Translations under genes and position numbers: made by a program
Notes under the pieces: model-generated
Told to the model about the DNA's origin: nothing
The model's input: only the letters and a program-made list of their open reading frames with translations
Database searches by the model: none
DNA from: Eubacteriales bacterium
Lineage (GTDB): Bacteria; Bacillota; Clostridia; Oscillospirales; Butyricicoccaceae
DNA: 64,000 nt
Assembly: GCA_030539335.1 (NCBI GenBank)
Contig: JAUNSG010000004.1
Location: forward strand, 1 to 64,000
Direction of reading: 5' to 3'
Part shown: positions 1-5,976 of the stretch, piece by piece
Position numbering within the stretch: position 1 is the stretch's first letter
Layout of the letters: each line of letters starts with the position of its first letter

Positions 1-67
1 CTCTGGTTACCCTCTGAGTGATACTCTGGGAGAGGTCTACTCTGGTTACCCTCTGAGTGATACTCTG
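1..67. repeat. 39-bp-period direct repeat inside the replication gene
   Basis: A 28-bp sequence (starting CTCTGGTTACCCTC) at 1-28 is repeated exactly at 40-67, a period of 39 bp or 13 codons. It encodes the repeated EYHSEGNQ segment of the O-like protein linker. In lambdoid O genes the linker region holds the iterated origin repeats, so these may be iterons of the phage replication origin; more copies may lie left of the window. Confidence 0.7.
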
Positions 68-413
68 ATATCTCTCTCCCCCAATCCAGATAGTATTTGT
101 TTAATCCTATTTCTCTTGATGCTCTGGGTGTTGGTTCGCAATACTCGGTAACAACTTTTTGCGCTATCAGCTTGTCCAACGCTTTCCTTGTTCCAACTTT
201 ACTCAGGTGTGTTGCTTTGGAAATATACGACACCGACAGGTTTTTGGACTTTCGATTATATCCATAGGTTTCCCGGATTATGACGGCGATGATCTTCATC
301 TGTGCGGCGGTGAAATCATAGTCAATCAACGCCTGCCACAGCTCGTTTGCAATTTTTACATACCCATCGCTCAGCTCCGGCTTTCCGTTATGCGGCTTTC
401 GCTTTTTCGCCAA
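1..413 (-). CDS. Phage replication protein O-like, N-terminal part (runs off left edge)
   Basis: The frame opens with TTG at 413, immediately after the stop codon of the upstream nuclease gene, with AAGGTAGGTGA as ribosome site; 137 codons are visible and no stop is reached. Residues 12-95 look like the winged-helix N-terminal domain of lambda-O-type replication initiators (a GYVKIANELW start, an RETYGYNRKSK segment, then a helix-turn-helix-like ISKATHLSKVGTRKALDKL). These proteins bind the phage origin and recruit the replicative helicase. After residue 115 comes a linker in which EYHSEGNQ occurs twice, 13 residues apart. It is the last visible gene of the early operon. The family call is by eye. 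Confidence 0.75.
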   Translation of the reverse strand, partial: MAKKRKPHNGKPELSDGYVKIANELWQALIDYDFTAAQMKIIAVIIRETYGYNRKSKNLSVSYISKATHLSKVGTRKALDKLIAQKVVTEYCEPTPRASREIGLNKYYLDWGREISEYHSEGNQSRPLPEYHSEGNQ

Positions 414-950
414 TCAATCACCTACCTTCGATGCGATCTGTTCCAGCTCGTGCCGCACCTCACGCATCAGCACCTCTCGGATAATCATCGGCGTTGTTTC
501 CGGACGGCAAAAAAGCACCGCCGCGTTGTATCGCGCCTGCCATGTGAACAGTGATGCAATCAGTGCATTCGGATGAACCAGCGTTCTGTATTTGTGCCCG
601 AAGATCGCTTCCCACGATCCATTTTCGATGAGTAAGTAAACCCGTGCATTGACGGCTTTCGCTCGTTCGAACTCATGCGCAAACCGTTTCCGGCCTCTGG
701 TCAGATTCTGTGCGACCTCATCAATACTCATCTTGCGCTCGATCGCGAAACAGTTTGTAAAATCGAAATGCTCCGTTTTGCAGGAATAATCCGCAAAGTC
801 CAGCTTTTCGCGGATGACCGGAAGGCCAGTGCCCTCCAGCCTCCGTCTTAACGCTGTCGTATCATGCTCCCGGGTATCACAAACCAGCGTCAGCGTCTTT
901 AGCTCATCCTCGATCTCCGACGGATGAAGCTCAGAACGGCAGCTCATCAT
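414..950 (-). CDS. ERCC4-type phage nuclease
   Basis: About 178 residues. The VCDTREH motif near residue 25 and the AIERKMSIDE motif near residue 70 together form the GDxnERKxxxD-like active site of ERCC4/XPF-type nucleases, which cut branched DNA. The basic NLTRGRKRFAHEFERA stretch fits DNA binding. Small ERCC4 proteins are common in Firmicute phage replication modules. The gene overlaps the end of the upstream DUF669-like gene and ends directly at the TTG start of the O-like gene. Three ATG codons (959, 950, 947) are possible and none has a strong ribosome site, so the start is uncertain. Confidence 0.75.
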   Translation of the reverse strand: MMSCRSELHPSEIEDELKTLTLVCDTREHDTTALRRRLEGTGLPVIREKLDFADYSCKTEHFDFTNCFAIERKMSIDEVAQNLTRGRKRFAHEFERAKAVNARVYLLIENGSWEAIFGHKYRTLVHPNALIASLFTWQARYNAAVLFCRPETTPMIIREVLMREVRHELEQIASKVGD

Positions 951-1503
951 CCGAATCATCCATCTCTGTGAATCCTGTCGGCGCAGCTGATGCCTTCGGT
1001 TTATTCTTCAGCTCCTTTTTCTTCGGGATTTTGAAGTCACTGTTCCGAATATCATCCACGGACGCCGTTCCTCTCGCGACAGTATTTGTAAACACCTGCG
1101 TGCCGTCCTTTGACAGCTTTTCTTTCTCTCCTACAATAATGCCGACAGACCTGCCCTTGAGGCCGCCTTCATTCCAGTCCCAATGATAACCAGGGTTGGA
1201 TTCTTCGACCGCATAGATGAAGTTTTCGAACGCTCTGCGCATCCACGCCTCATCCGTCTCGTCCGGCACACGGATGTAGCAAACGCCGCCCCACTTCTTG
1301 TCATTTCTGGTATCCGCATCATAAGCAGATTTCCAAAATCCCTTGTACTCTCCTTCCGTGACATCATAGGCGATGACCAGCTGTTCACCATATGTTCCTT
1401 CTTCATCGCGCGCGGAAATGATCTTGCAGACGTATCCGCCTGCCGGAAGCTCCGGAAATCCACTGCTTGCTTTCTGTGCCTTAAATCCTGAATATGCTTT
1501 CAT
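931..1503 (-). CDS. DUF669-like phage protein (possible ssDNA-binding role)
   Basis: 190 residues. The ATG at 1503 follows AAAGGAG at a good distance; an upstream in-frame codon lacks such a site. The sequence resembles DUF669 proteins of Siphoviridae replication modules: a FPELPAGGYVCKI start, a LVIAYDVTEGEYKGFW segment, then KGRSVGIIVGEKEK. The tail is acidic and ends in DDELPF, the kind of tip that single-stranded-DNA-binding proteins use to dock partners. Position next to a P-loop ATPase and an ERCC4 nuclease supports a role in phage replication or recombination. Function is inferred. Confidence 0.7.
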   Translation of the reverse strand: MKAYSGFKAQKASSGFPELPAGGYVCKIISARDEEGTYGEQLVIAYDVTEGEYKGFWKSAYDADTRNDKKWGGVCYIRVPDETDEAWMRRAFENFIYAVEESNPGYHWDWNEGGLKGRSVGIIVGEKEKLSKDGTQVFTNTVARGTASVDDIRNSDFKIPKKKELKNKPKASAAPTGFTEMDDSDDELPF

Positions 1504-1526
1504 TTTTATGCTCCTTTGCAAATTTA

Positions 1527-1838
1527 TTAAATCTTTTTCATTCCGTTTGTCAGTTTATCTCTGCTGTTGGTCGGTAGATATTTGCCACAGATGGGGCAAA
1601 CGCTCAGATTGCAGAAATTAACTTGACCGAGCAAGTACCCGTCTTCTTCATAAAACCTAAATTTAAGTGTATCCCAGTTCATCCATACTTCTCCACCTTC
1701 CCTGATAATGGATGAATCATAACACATGCACGGGCAGTTAAATCCTTGTTTCTGCTTTCTAAGTCTCGCAACGACACGAAGTGCTTTCACTTTGTTTTCC
1801 TCAGTGCCATATACGATATTTACTTTCAAATCTATCAT
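1527..1838 (-). CDS. Small Cys-rich phage protein
   Basis: 103 residues of unknown function. The ATG at 1838 overlaps the stop of the upstream ATPase gene as ATGA, which indicates translational coupling. Two cysteine clusters are visible, CPCMC in the middle and CPICG near the C-terminus, so zinc binding is likely. I do not recognise a named family. Its place between the ATPase and the DUF669-like gene suggests a part in DNA replication or recombination. Confidence 0.6.
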   Translation of the reverse strand: MIDLKVNIVYGTEENKVKALRVVARLRKQKQGFNCPCMCYDSSIIREGGEVWMNWDTLKFRFYEEDGYLLGQVNFCNLSVCPICGKYLPTNSRDKLTNGMKKI

Positions 1839-2458
1839 CCCCCCCAATACTCTCGGATCGCCGTATCAACGGCTTTCAGGTCGTTTTCGATTTCCGTTTC
1901 CGGGAACATTTCCTCGGGTGCTTTGGTAATGTCCGATCCGTCTGTAACAGTTCGGAAAAAGTGTTTTCCGTTTTCTGACATACAGCGCAGACAAATCGTG
2001 ACCATGCCCTGTAGATTCACCTTGGAATCAAGCAGCTTTCCCAGCGTCAGCAGCTTGACTTCTCCGAAGTCGTTCTTGTCCTCGTGCAGCATGATGTAAA
2101 CAATCACATCGCCTGGCAACGCTGTTTTGATTCTCGAAATCAGGTTATACATCATATCCGCAATGTTATCGTACATTTCAAACGATGCATTTCCCGATTT
2201 GTTCCGATGATGCTTCATGAAAAAGTGGGTCATAAGATACCCCGCATCGTCGATCACAGCTGTCTTACACGGCATCTTCTGCATCTGCTGGATAATCGTG
2301 TCAATGTTGTCCGTTTTGAGCACGTAACGGAACGTCGACCGAAACGGAAGCTGCTTTGCCTCCACATTGACCAGCAGGATCTCATCCTCTGCAAAATTTT
2401 TCAGTGAGCGGCTCTTTCCACTCCCGGATTTGCCGTATATGTAAACTGGAATCCCCAT
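1835..2458 (-). CDS. Phage P-loop ATPase (RecA/Sak4-like nucleotide-binding protein)
   Basis: 207 residues from the ATG at 2458, preceded by AAGGAGG. A Walker A motif, GKSGSGKS, sits at the N-terminus and a Walker B, AVIDDAG, about residue 70. Compact single-domain ATPases of this kind (AAA_24 / Sak4-like) are typical of phage recombination modules and load or act with single-strand annealing proteins. The next gene downstream starts inside its stop codon. I cannot separate Sak4 from other phage RecA-like ATPases by eye. Confidence 0.75.
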   Translation of the reverse strand: MGIPVYIYGKSGSGKSRSLKNFAEDEILLVNVEAKQLPFRSTFRYVLKTDNIDTIIQQMQKMPCKTAVIDDAGYLMTHFFMKHHRNKSGNASFEMYDNIADMMYNLISRIKTALPGDVIVYIMLHEDKNDFGEVKLLTLGKLLDSKVNLQGMVTICLRCMSENGKHFFRTVTDGSDITKAPEEMFPETEIENDLKAVDTAIREYWGG

Positions 2459-2676
2459 CATTCCACCTCCTTATCTTCAAAAATCACCGGGCACCTCATT
2501 CCACGGCTTGTAAACGGATACGGCAGCAGTTCCCCGGTGATCCGGCAAACATACCGCTTCAGTTCGCCCGATGCATAGCAGAACGGACACCATTGACACA
2601 CCGTTTTATCCTCCGGAAATCCAAATGAATACTGAATCTGCGCCGGCGTGTAGTATGTAACACCGTTTTCATGCAT
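2458..2676 (-). CDS. Small Cys-rich phage protein
   Basis: 72 residues. The ATG at 2676 overlaps the end of the previous gene and opens MHENGVTYYTPAQIQYSF. A CQWCPFC cluster and a later CRIT/RC pair suggest a small zinc-binding fold. Its stop overlaps the start region of the P-loop ATPase gene, so the two are probably co-translated. No function can be assigned. Confidence 0.6.
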   Translation of the reverse strand: MHENGVTYYTPAQIQYSFGFPEDKTVCQWCPFCYASGELKRYVCRITGELLPYPFTSRGMRCPVIFEDKEVE

Positions 2677-2890
2677 AGCAGTCACCGGGGTCGTAATCAA
2701 AATAAGAGTCCTTGTAGTGCTCCCAAAACCAGCGGGGGCCGCAATAGGTATGTAGCATACCATTTACCTCCGTCGGCTGATAATACGCTTCCCCGTTATA
2801 GATTTCCCCGCCACAGTGCGTACAGTATCCAATGACCGGCGCGCACTGCGGATCCCTGAGATCATTTCGATCGCGCAAATCAATCCGCAT
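2669..2890 (-). CDS. Small zinc-ribbon-like phage protein
   Basis: 73 residues; the ATG at 2890 follows GAGGAAATAG. It contains CTHCGGEIYNGEAYY followed by HTYC, a typical small treble-clef or zinc-ribbon layout, then an acidic aromatic tail (DYDPGDCYA). Such proteins are common in early phage operons. It overlaps the next gene by a few bases. Function unknown. Confidence 0.65.
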   Translation of the reverse strand: MRIDLRDRNDLRDPQCAPVIGYCTHCGGEIYNGEAYYQPTEVNGMLHTYCGPRWFWEHYKDSYFDYDPGDCYA

Positions 2891-2943
2891 TGACTATTTC
2901 CTCCAATCATGTTATTATAAAAACAAGTATATTTCTTTTGCGC

Positions 2944-3177
2944 TCAGTTGGGATGGCCGTCCCGCTGGGCGCGTTTTTCTTCTGTGGAAACCAACCGGTT
3001 CATCTGTGCGATGTCCCGCGCGTAATCAATTTGTGCCGCACGGATCGCCGAACCGGCAGCAATCCCACGCCAATGCTGGCGAAACCAGCGACGCCAGCGG
3101 GAACACTTGCGATAATTTTGATTCGGGCATTGCACATTCGTCTCTCTGTGCGGACAGCTGCTGCATGGGGATCTCAT
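2944..3177 (-). CDS. Small basic phage protein, Cys-rich N-terminus
   Basis: 77 residues. The ATG at 3177 has GAGGAGAAATCGAA upstream and overlaps the stop of the gene before it as ATGA. The N-terminus is MRSPCSSCPHRETNVQCPNQ, followed by an Arg/Trp-rich segment. The four cysteines could bind metal. Co-transcribed with the early operon. No family recognised. Confidence 0.55.
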   Translation of the reverse strand: MRSPCSSCPHRETNVQCPNQNYRKCSRWRRWFRQHWRGIAAGSAIRAAQIDYARDIAQMNRLVSTEEKRAQRDGHPN

Positions 3178-3335
3178 TTCGATTTCTCCTCTGCGTGCTT
3201 CAAACCACGTTCATATCCGTAGTTGTAAATCTGTGCGGATGCCAGTGCGCTGATTGCGATACCAATCAGCCCGCCAAGGGCAAGTCCAAACATCAGCGCA
3301 TAGCAGGCCGCTTCACATGCTGCTGTCAATGTCAT
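3174..3335 (-). CDS. Small membrane protein of the phage early operon
   Basis: 53 residues starting at the ATG at 3335, which has GAGGAACAGCAAA upstream; longer frames lack such a site. One strong hydrophobic helix (ALMFGLALGGLIGIAIS) is followed by a short charged tail (ERGLKHAEEKSK). It overlaps the 3' end of the upstream beta-helix-like gene and is coupled to the next gene by ATGA. Function unknown. Confidence 0.6.
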   Translation of the reverse strand: MTLTAACEAACYALMFGLALGGLIGIAISALASAQIYNYGYERGLKHAEEKSK

Positions 3336-3960
3336 TTTGCTGTTCCTCCATTTCTGTATGCTCCAGTGCAGCAAAATGGGCATATGCCATGCATACCGCC
3401 TGAAGGCACTCATATTCGCTTCCTGTCATTTTCGGCACTTTATTGATAAAGTCCTCTATCGTCCAGCAGAGACCAAAGCACACCGCATACATACCATCGC
3501 TGGTGCAGAAAAAGCTAACCGCTTCACCAGAATCTCCGAGCGGATAGACCGTCAAAACGTCGCTGGTCTTGCGAACGGTCGCCGTACCGCCGACGCAGCT
3601 GCGCCCGTCAATAACGGCATCGCCGCCGCAAACAGCACAGTCAAATAGTTCTGCCTGTCCGGATATGACCGCGGAATCCGTAATCACCGCATGATTCTTT
3701 ACCGTCGCGGCATCTGTAACAATCGCACGCTCCGTTATTCTCGCTTTGTCCATAACGAGCGCATCGCCGGAAATTCGTGCATCATCGAATACCATGGCAT
3801 TATCCGCAACCCACGCGTTTCCATCGTGCGACAGGTTGTCCTCCGACGCGATCCAGCCCCCAAAATCGCCGGCCTCTATGCCGCCGAACGACCGGACCGC
3901 ACGGATTCGATGCAGGCCAAACGGATTAGTCTCTCCGGTAAATTCATACTTTCTATTCAT
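3313..3960 (-). CDS. Hexapeptide/beta-helix-like phage protein
   Basis: 215 residues; ATG at 3960 with AGGAAGAACAGG upstream, overlapping the previous stop. Residues 35-125 form an alternating pattern of short units (AWVADNAMVFDDARIS, DALVMDKARITERAIV, AVITDSAVISGQAELF), the spacing of a left-handed or single-stranded beta-helix of the hexapeptide type. The C-terminal 80 residues are a separate domain (WTIEDFINKV, EYECLQAVCMAYAHFAA). Similar proteins occur in many Firmicute phages without known function. An acyltransferase role is unlikely because no catalytic His loop is obvious. Confidence 0.6.
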   Translation of the reverse strand: MNRKYEFTGETNPFGLHRIRAVRSFGGIEAGDFGGWIASEDNLSHDGNAWVADNAMVFDDARISGDALVMDKARITERAIVTDAATVKNHAVITDSAVISGQAELFDCAVCGGDAVIDGRSCVGGTATVRKTSDVLTVYPLGDSGEAVSFFCTSDGMYAVCFGLCWTIEDFINKVPKMTGSEYECLQAVCMAYAHFAALEHTEMEEQQNDIDSSM

Positions 3961-4175
3961 GCCTGTTCTTCCTTTCTCTTCTTCGGCGGAAATTCCAGCT
4001 CACCGCGCAAAATGCGCGCATTCAGTCCGTCCCGAATGGCATAGAACGGATTATCCGGTGGAATTAGAACGCCGTCCATGCTGTCCTGTCGCGTGCCGTC
4101 CGCGCGAATGTTGGTGATGTAGCATTCATGTTTCGCAAAATACGGGTGTACGTGAGCGTCAATTCGTCGTGCCAT
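3957..4175 (-). CDS. First gene of the phage early operon, unknown function
   Basis: 72 residues; ATG at 4175 with GAGAGGAGATATATT upstream. The sequence opens MARRIDAHVHPYFAKHECYI and ends in a Lys/Glu-rich tail (PPKKRKEEQA). The first repeat of the CRISPR-like array ends only about 20 bases upstream of this start codon, so the array forms the leader of this gene and of the operon behind it. No family recognised. Confidence 0.6.
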   Translation of the reverse strand: MARRIDAHVHPYFAKHECYITNIRADGTRQDSMDGVLIPPDNPFYAIRDGLNARILRGELEFPPKKRKEEQA

Positions 4176-4195
4176 AATATATCTCCTCTCTGATT

Positions 4196-4407
4196 CGGTT
4201 CATCCCCACATGCGTGGGGTAAATTTCGTTTTCTGTCATATGCTGTCGAATTATCTAGGTTCATCCCCACGTGCGTGGGGTAAATCTCCACAGAATCAAC
4301 AGAATTTTTTTGCATTCCGGTTCATCCCCACGTGCGTGGGGTAAATCTCCACAGAATCAACAGAATTTTTTTGCATTCCGGTTCATCCCCACGTGCGTGG
4401 GGCAAAT
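4196..4407 (-). CRISPR. Type I-E-like CRISPR mini-array, 4 repeats, 3 spacers
   Basis: Four 29-bp repeats start at 4196, 4257, 4318 and 4379, an exact 61-bp period with 32-bp spacers. The repeat holds a perfect hairpin, CCCCAC-GTGC-GTGGGG. Read on the minus strand it ends GGGGATGAACCG, the usual 3' end of type I-E repeats. Repeat variants: 4196 has ATGC in the loop region, 4257 has A at the edge, 4379 has GGC for GGT. Spacers 2 (4286-4317) and 3 (4347-4378) are identical. There is no cas gene in the window. On the minus strand the array would be transcribed into the phage early operon. Confidence 0.85.
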
Positions 4408-4413
4408 ACTATA
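4408..4413 (-). promoter_or_regulatory. Possible -10 just upstream of the array
   Basis: On the minus strand TATAGT lies at 4413-4408, directly next to the first-transcribed repeat (4407). Transcription from here would start inside that repeat and run through the array into the early operon. No good -35 is visible at the standard distance, so read-through from the upstream regulator operon is the alternative. Confidence 0.3.
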
Positions 4414-4430
4414 CGGTGTGATTTTTATAC

Positions 4431-4442
4431 CTAATCCCACAT
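4431..4442 (-). other. Three-codon minicistron (Met-Trp-Asp)
   Basis: Minus-strand ATG TGG GAT TAG at 4442-4431 is preceded by a very strong ribosome site, AAGGAGGTGAGGACA. It lies between the XRE regulator and the CRISPR-like array. This is either a leader minicistron or the decayed start of a gene lost when the array arose. Confidence 0.4.
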
Positions 4443-4478
4443 TGTCCTCACCTCCTTAATCTCCCGTTGGTGATTATT

Positions 4479-4673
4479 CTATCCATCCGTCAGATCATCC
4501 AATGTACATCCCAAAACAATAGATATCAGTTTCCCGACCTGGAGAGATGGATTTTTTGTCCCTCGCTCAATCTGACACAGCATCGACTGGGAAATACCAA
4601 CCTGCGCCGCTACGTATGCCTGTGTGAGCTGTCTCTCTCCCCTGATCCGGCGAATGTTCTCTCCGACGTTCAC
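4479..4673 (-). CDS. XRE-family phage regulator
   Basis: 64 residues. The GTG at 4673 overlaps the stop of the upstream 29-residue gene as GTGA with GGGAGG just before it; a GTG at 4682 is the alternative. The protein is a bare Cro/CI-type helix-turn-helix: LTQAYVAAQVGISQSMLCQIERGTKNPSL is the classical HTH. It lies in the regulatory block between the early operon and the divergent RHH gene, so it probably controls early transcription. Confidence 0.8.
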   Translation of the reverse strand: MNVGENIRRIRGERQLTQAYVAAQVGISQSMLCQIERGTKNPSLQVGKLISIVLGCTLDDLTDG

Positions 4674-4759
4674 CCCTCCCACCGCCTGACAATATACACA
4701 ATAACCGATACATAGAACGCTATCTCGATCACGTTCATCACAATTTCAATGAATTTCAT
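4670..4759 (-). CDS. 29-residue membrane peptide
   Basis: ATG at 4759 is preceded by AGGAGGAAACACAG. The peptide is mostly one hydrophobic helix (EIAFYVSVIVYIVRRWEG at the end). Its stop overlaps the GTG start of the XRE regulator, so it is translationally coupled. It may act as a leader for the regulator or as a small membrane effector. Function unknown. Confidence 0.5.
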   Translation of the reverse strand: MKFIEIVMNVIEIAFYVSVIVYIVRRWEG

Positions 4760-4850
4760 CTGTGTTTCCTCCTTCAACTGATTTTTTATATTGACAATGA
4801 ATCAGAAAAAAGCTATGATTTAGGAGAGGTTGGGGCTTTCGCCCCTTCCT

Positions 4851-4973
4851 CTACTCAATGAGTGTTTTGATGAGTTCCATCAATGTCTCAATGAGGTTTA
4901 GGATTGCGACTGCAAGAAGTATGTACTCTGTGCTGGAGTTTTTCTTGCGGTCGTTTTTCTTTTTCCTGCTCAT
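4851..4973 (-). CDS. 40-residue phage peptide with membrane segment
   Basis: ATG at 4973 follows AGGAGGCTGAACACA. A basic N-terminus (MSRKKKNDRKKN) is followed by a hydrophobic helix (EYILLAVAILNLIETLMELI). A hairpin of GGGGC/GCCCC lies just after the stop at 4834-4847. It is the first gene behind the minus-strand promoter at 5028. Function unknown. Confidence 0.5.
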   Translation of the reverse strand: MSRKKKNDRKKNSSTEYILLAVAILNLIETLMELIKTLIE

Positions 4974-5027
4974 TGTGTTCAGCCTCCTTTTTATGATATA
5001 ATTAGGTTAATTTCTTAACCTGGTTAT

Positions 5028-5110
5028 ATTATATCTCTTCTGTACCCAGAATTCCATTGACATTTTTACTAATTCTGAACCCAGAATTTTGTTTATTTCT
5101 GTGCCCAGAA
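5028..5110. promoter_or_regulatory. Divergent control region with three palindromic operators
   Basis: Three near-identical sites of the form TTCTG-NNCC-CAGAA lie at 5038-5051, 5073-5086 and 5097-5110. A minus-strand TATAAT is at 5033-5028 with a weak -35 (TGGAAT) 17 bp away, so operator 1 sits in that promoter. A plus-strand TTGACA is at 5057-5062. Operator 3 covers the ribosome-site side of the RHH-like gene. Autoregulation by that protein is the simplest reading. Confidence 0.65.
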
Positions 5111-5123
5111 AGGAATGGTCGTC

Positions 5124-5489
5124 ATGTCTGCAAAATATCAAGACACAAAAGATAAATATTTAAAAGAGAAAGTGGAGGAATTCAAAGTCCGCGTGCCGAA
5201 AGGCGAAAAGGCAGAGATTCAAGCTCAGGCGAAGTCTGCGGGTAAGAGCCTGAACGCTTATGTTGTTGATTTGATTCATGCAGCACAAAGCTCCACCTTT
5301 ACCGAAAAAGAAATCCCGTCTGTTCCAGATGAGAATTCTGAAACAAACGGGGACGTTTCGCGCAATCAGTTGATCGACGCGCTTCATTCACTCGGTGTGC
5401 TTGAGAGCACAGACGACTTATCCGATGAGGATTTTCGATTTTTATCTGCAATCTCGGTAGCAATTGATGGATGGTTCTCAAGCAAATAA
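5124..5489 (+). CDS. RHH (Arc/MetJ-like) DNA-binding protein
   Basis: 121 residues from the ATG at 5124, which is well spaced from AAAGGA; an ATG at 5115 is too close. Residues 17-50 (EFKVRVPKGEKAEIQAQAKS, then GKSLNAYVVDLIHAA) match the strand-helix-helix pattern of ribbon-helix-helix repressors. The C-terminal half is acidic and may bind a partner. Such proteins are phage repressors or antitoxins. The three palindromes just upstream fit a self-regulating RHH protein. No toxin gene is adjacent on the same strand. Confidence 0.7.
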   Translation: MSAKYQDTKDKYLKEKVEEFKVRVPKGEKAEIQAQAKSAGKSLNAYVVDLIHAAQSSTFTEKEIPSVPDENSETNGDVSRNQLIDALHSLGVLESTDDLSDEDFRFLSAISVAIDGWFSSK

Positions 5490-5563
5490 ATCATCCATTT
5501 TAACGTATGCTGCGGATACTTTGTCGCGTTGATAATATCTAACAATCTATCAATGTTGTCCAT
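5384..5563 (-). CDS. Possible 59-residue protein, convergent with the RHH gene
   Basis: ATG at 5563 has a strong site, GAGGAGGACATCTGA, and a full promoter lies upstream at 5690-5717. The product opens MDNIDRLLDIINATKY and contains LKWMIYLLENHPSIATEIA. Its last 106 bases overlap the 3' end of the RHH-like gene on the other strand, so the transcripts are antisense to each other there. No family recognised. It could instead be a non-coding antisense transcript. Confidence 0.45.
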   Translation of the reverse strand: MDNIDRLLDIINATKYPQHTLKWMIYLLENHPSIATEIADKNRKSSSDKSSVLSSTPSE

Positions 5564-5689
5564 TCAGATGTCCTCCTCATCGTCACCATTTTTCGACACA
5601 TTCGACGTTCATCGACACTCGTTACCATAATTCTAATCGTTTCGTTTTTTATTTTCTGTCGTATGCCGTCGACTATTAGTTTAATTTCA

Positions 5690-5745
5690 ATAATAGAACG
5701 TATGTTCGAATTGTCAACTGCAATTTTTCCCAGCCCTGTGGATAG
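5690..5745 (-). promoter_or_regulatory. Family promoter, copy 1
   Basis: Minus strand: -35 TTGACA at 5717-5712, a 16-bp spacer, -10 TATTAT at 5695-5690. Upstream of the -35 lies the block TCCACAGGGCTGGGA followed by TTGCAG, shared with copies at 13697, 17157 and 21106. It points to the 59-residue frame at 5563. Confidence 0.65.
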
Positions 5746-5790
5746 TTTTCGAATCCTGTGTATAGCTCTGTGGATAATAATTGAAGTCCT

Positions 5791-5819
5791 CTCCCACGTA
5801 TGTGGGGATGAACCGCCAT
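5791..5819 (+). repeat. Solitary CRISPR-like repeat 1
   Basis: The plus strand reads CCCACGTATGTGGGGATGAACCG without the rest of an array. It shares about 22 of 24 positions with the array repeat and keeps the hairpin CCCAC-GTAT-GTGGG and the 3' end GATGAACCG. Orientation is opposite to the array. No second repeat lies 61 bp away. Confidence 0.7.
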
Positions 5820-5908
5820 ATGCCTATATGAAAATGGGAATCTTGCGGAACTCTAAATAAAAACCCCCCGCCCGTGCTGCAACACCGGCGAGGGATAAAA
5901 CGGAAGTA

Positions 5909-5937
5909 TTGAGAAAGGTTACCTCCAAATACATTAT
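5909..5937 (+). promoter_or_regulatory. Promoter of the PH/SHOCT-like gene
   Basis: TTGAGA at 5909-5914, 17-bp spacer, CATTAT at 5932-5937. It lies 40 bp before the start codon at 5977. Confidence 0.5.
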
Positions 5938-5976
5938 AACAATTTGTCACATATTGTCAACACAGGGAGGTAAATT

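Noticed and set aside
4196..4407. Array as ordinary phage operator repeats instead of CRISPR
   Set aside because: The strict 29+32 period, the I-E repeat consensus with hairpin and the GATGAACCG end argue for a CRISPR array, although no cas gene is near.
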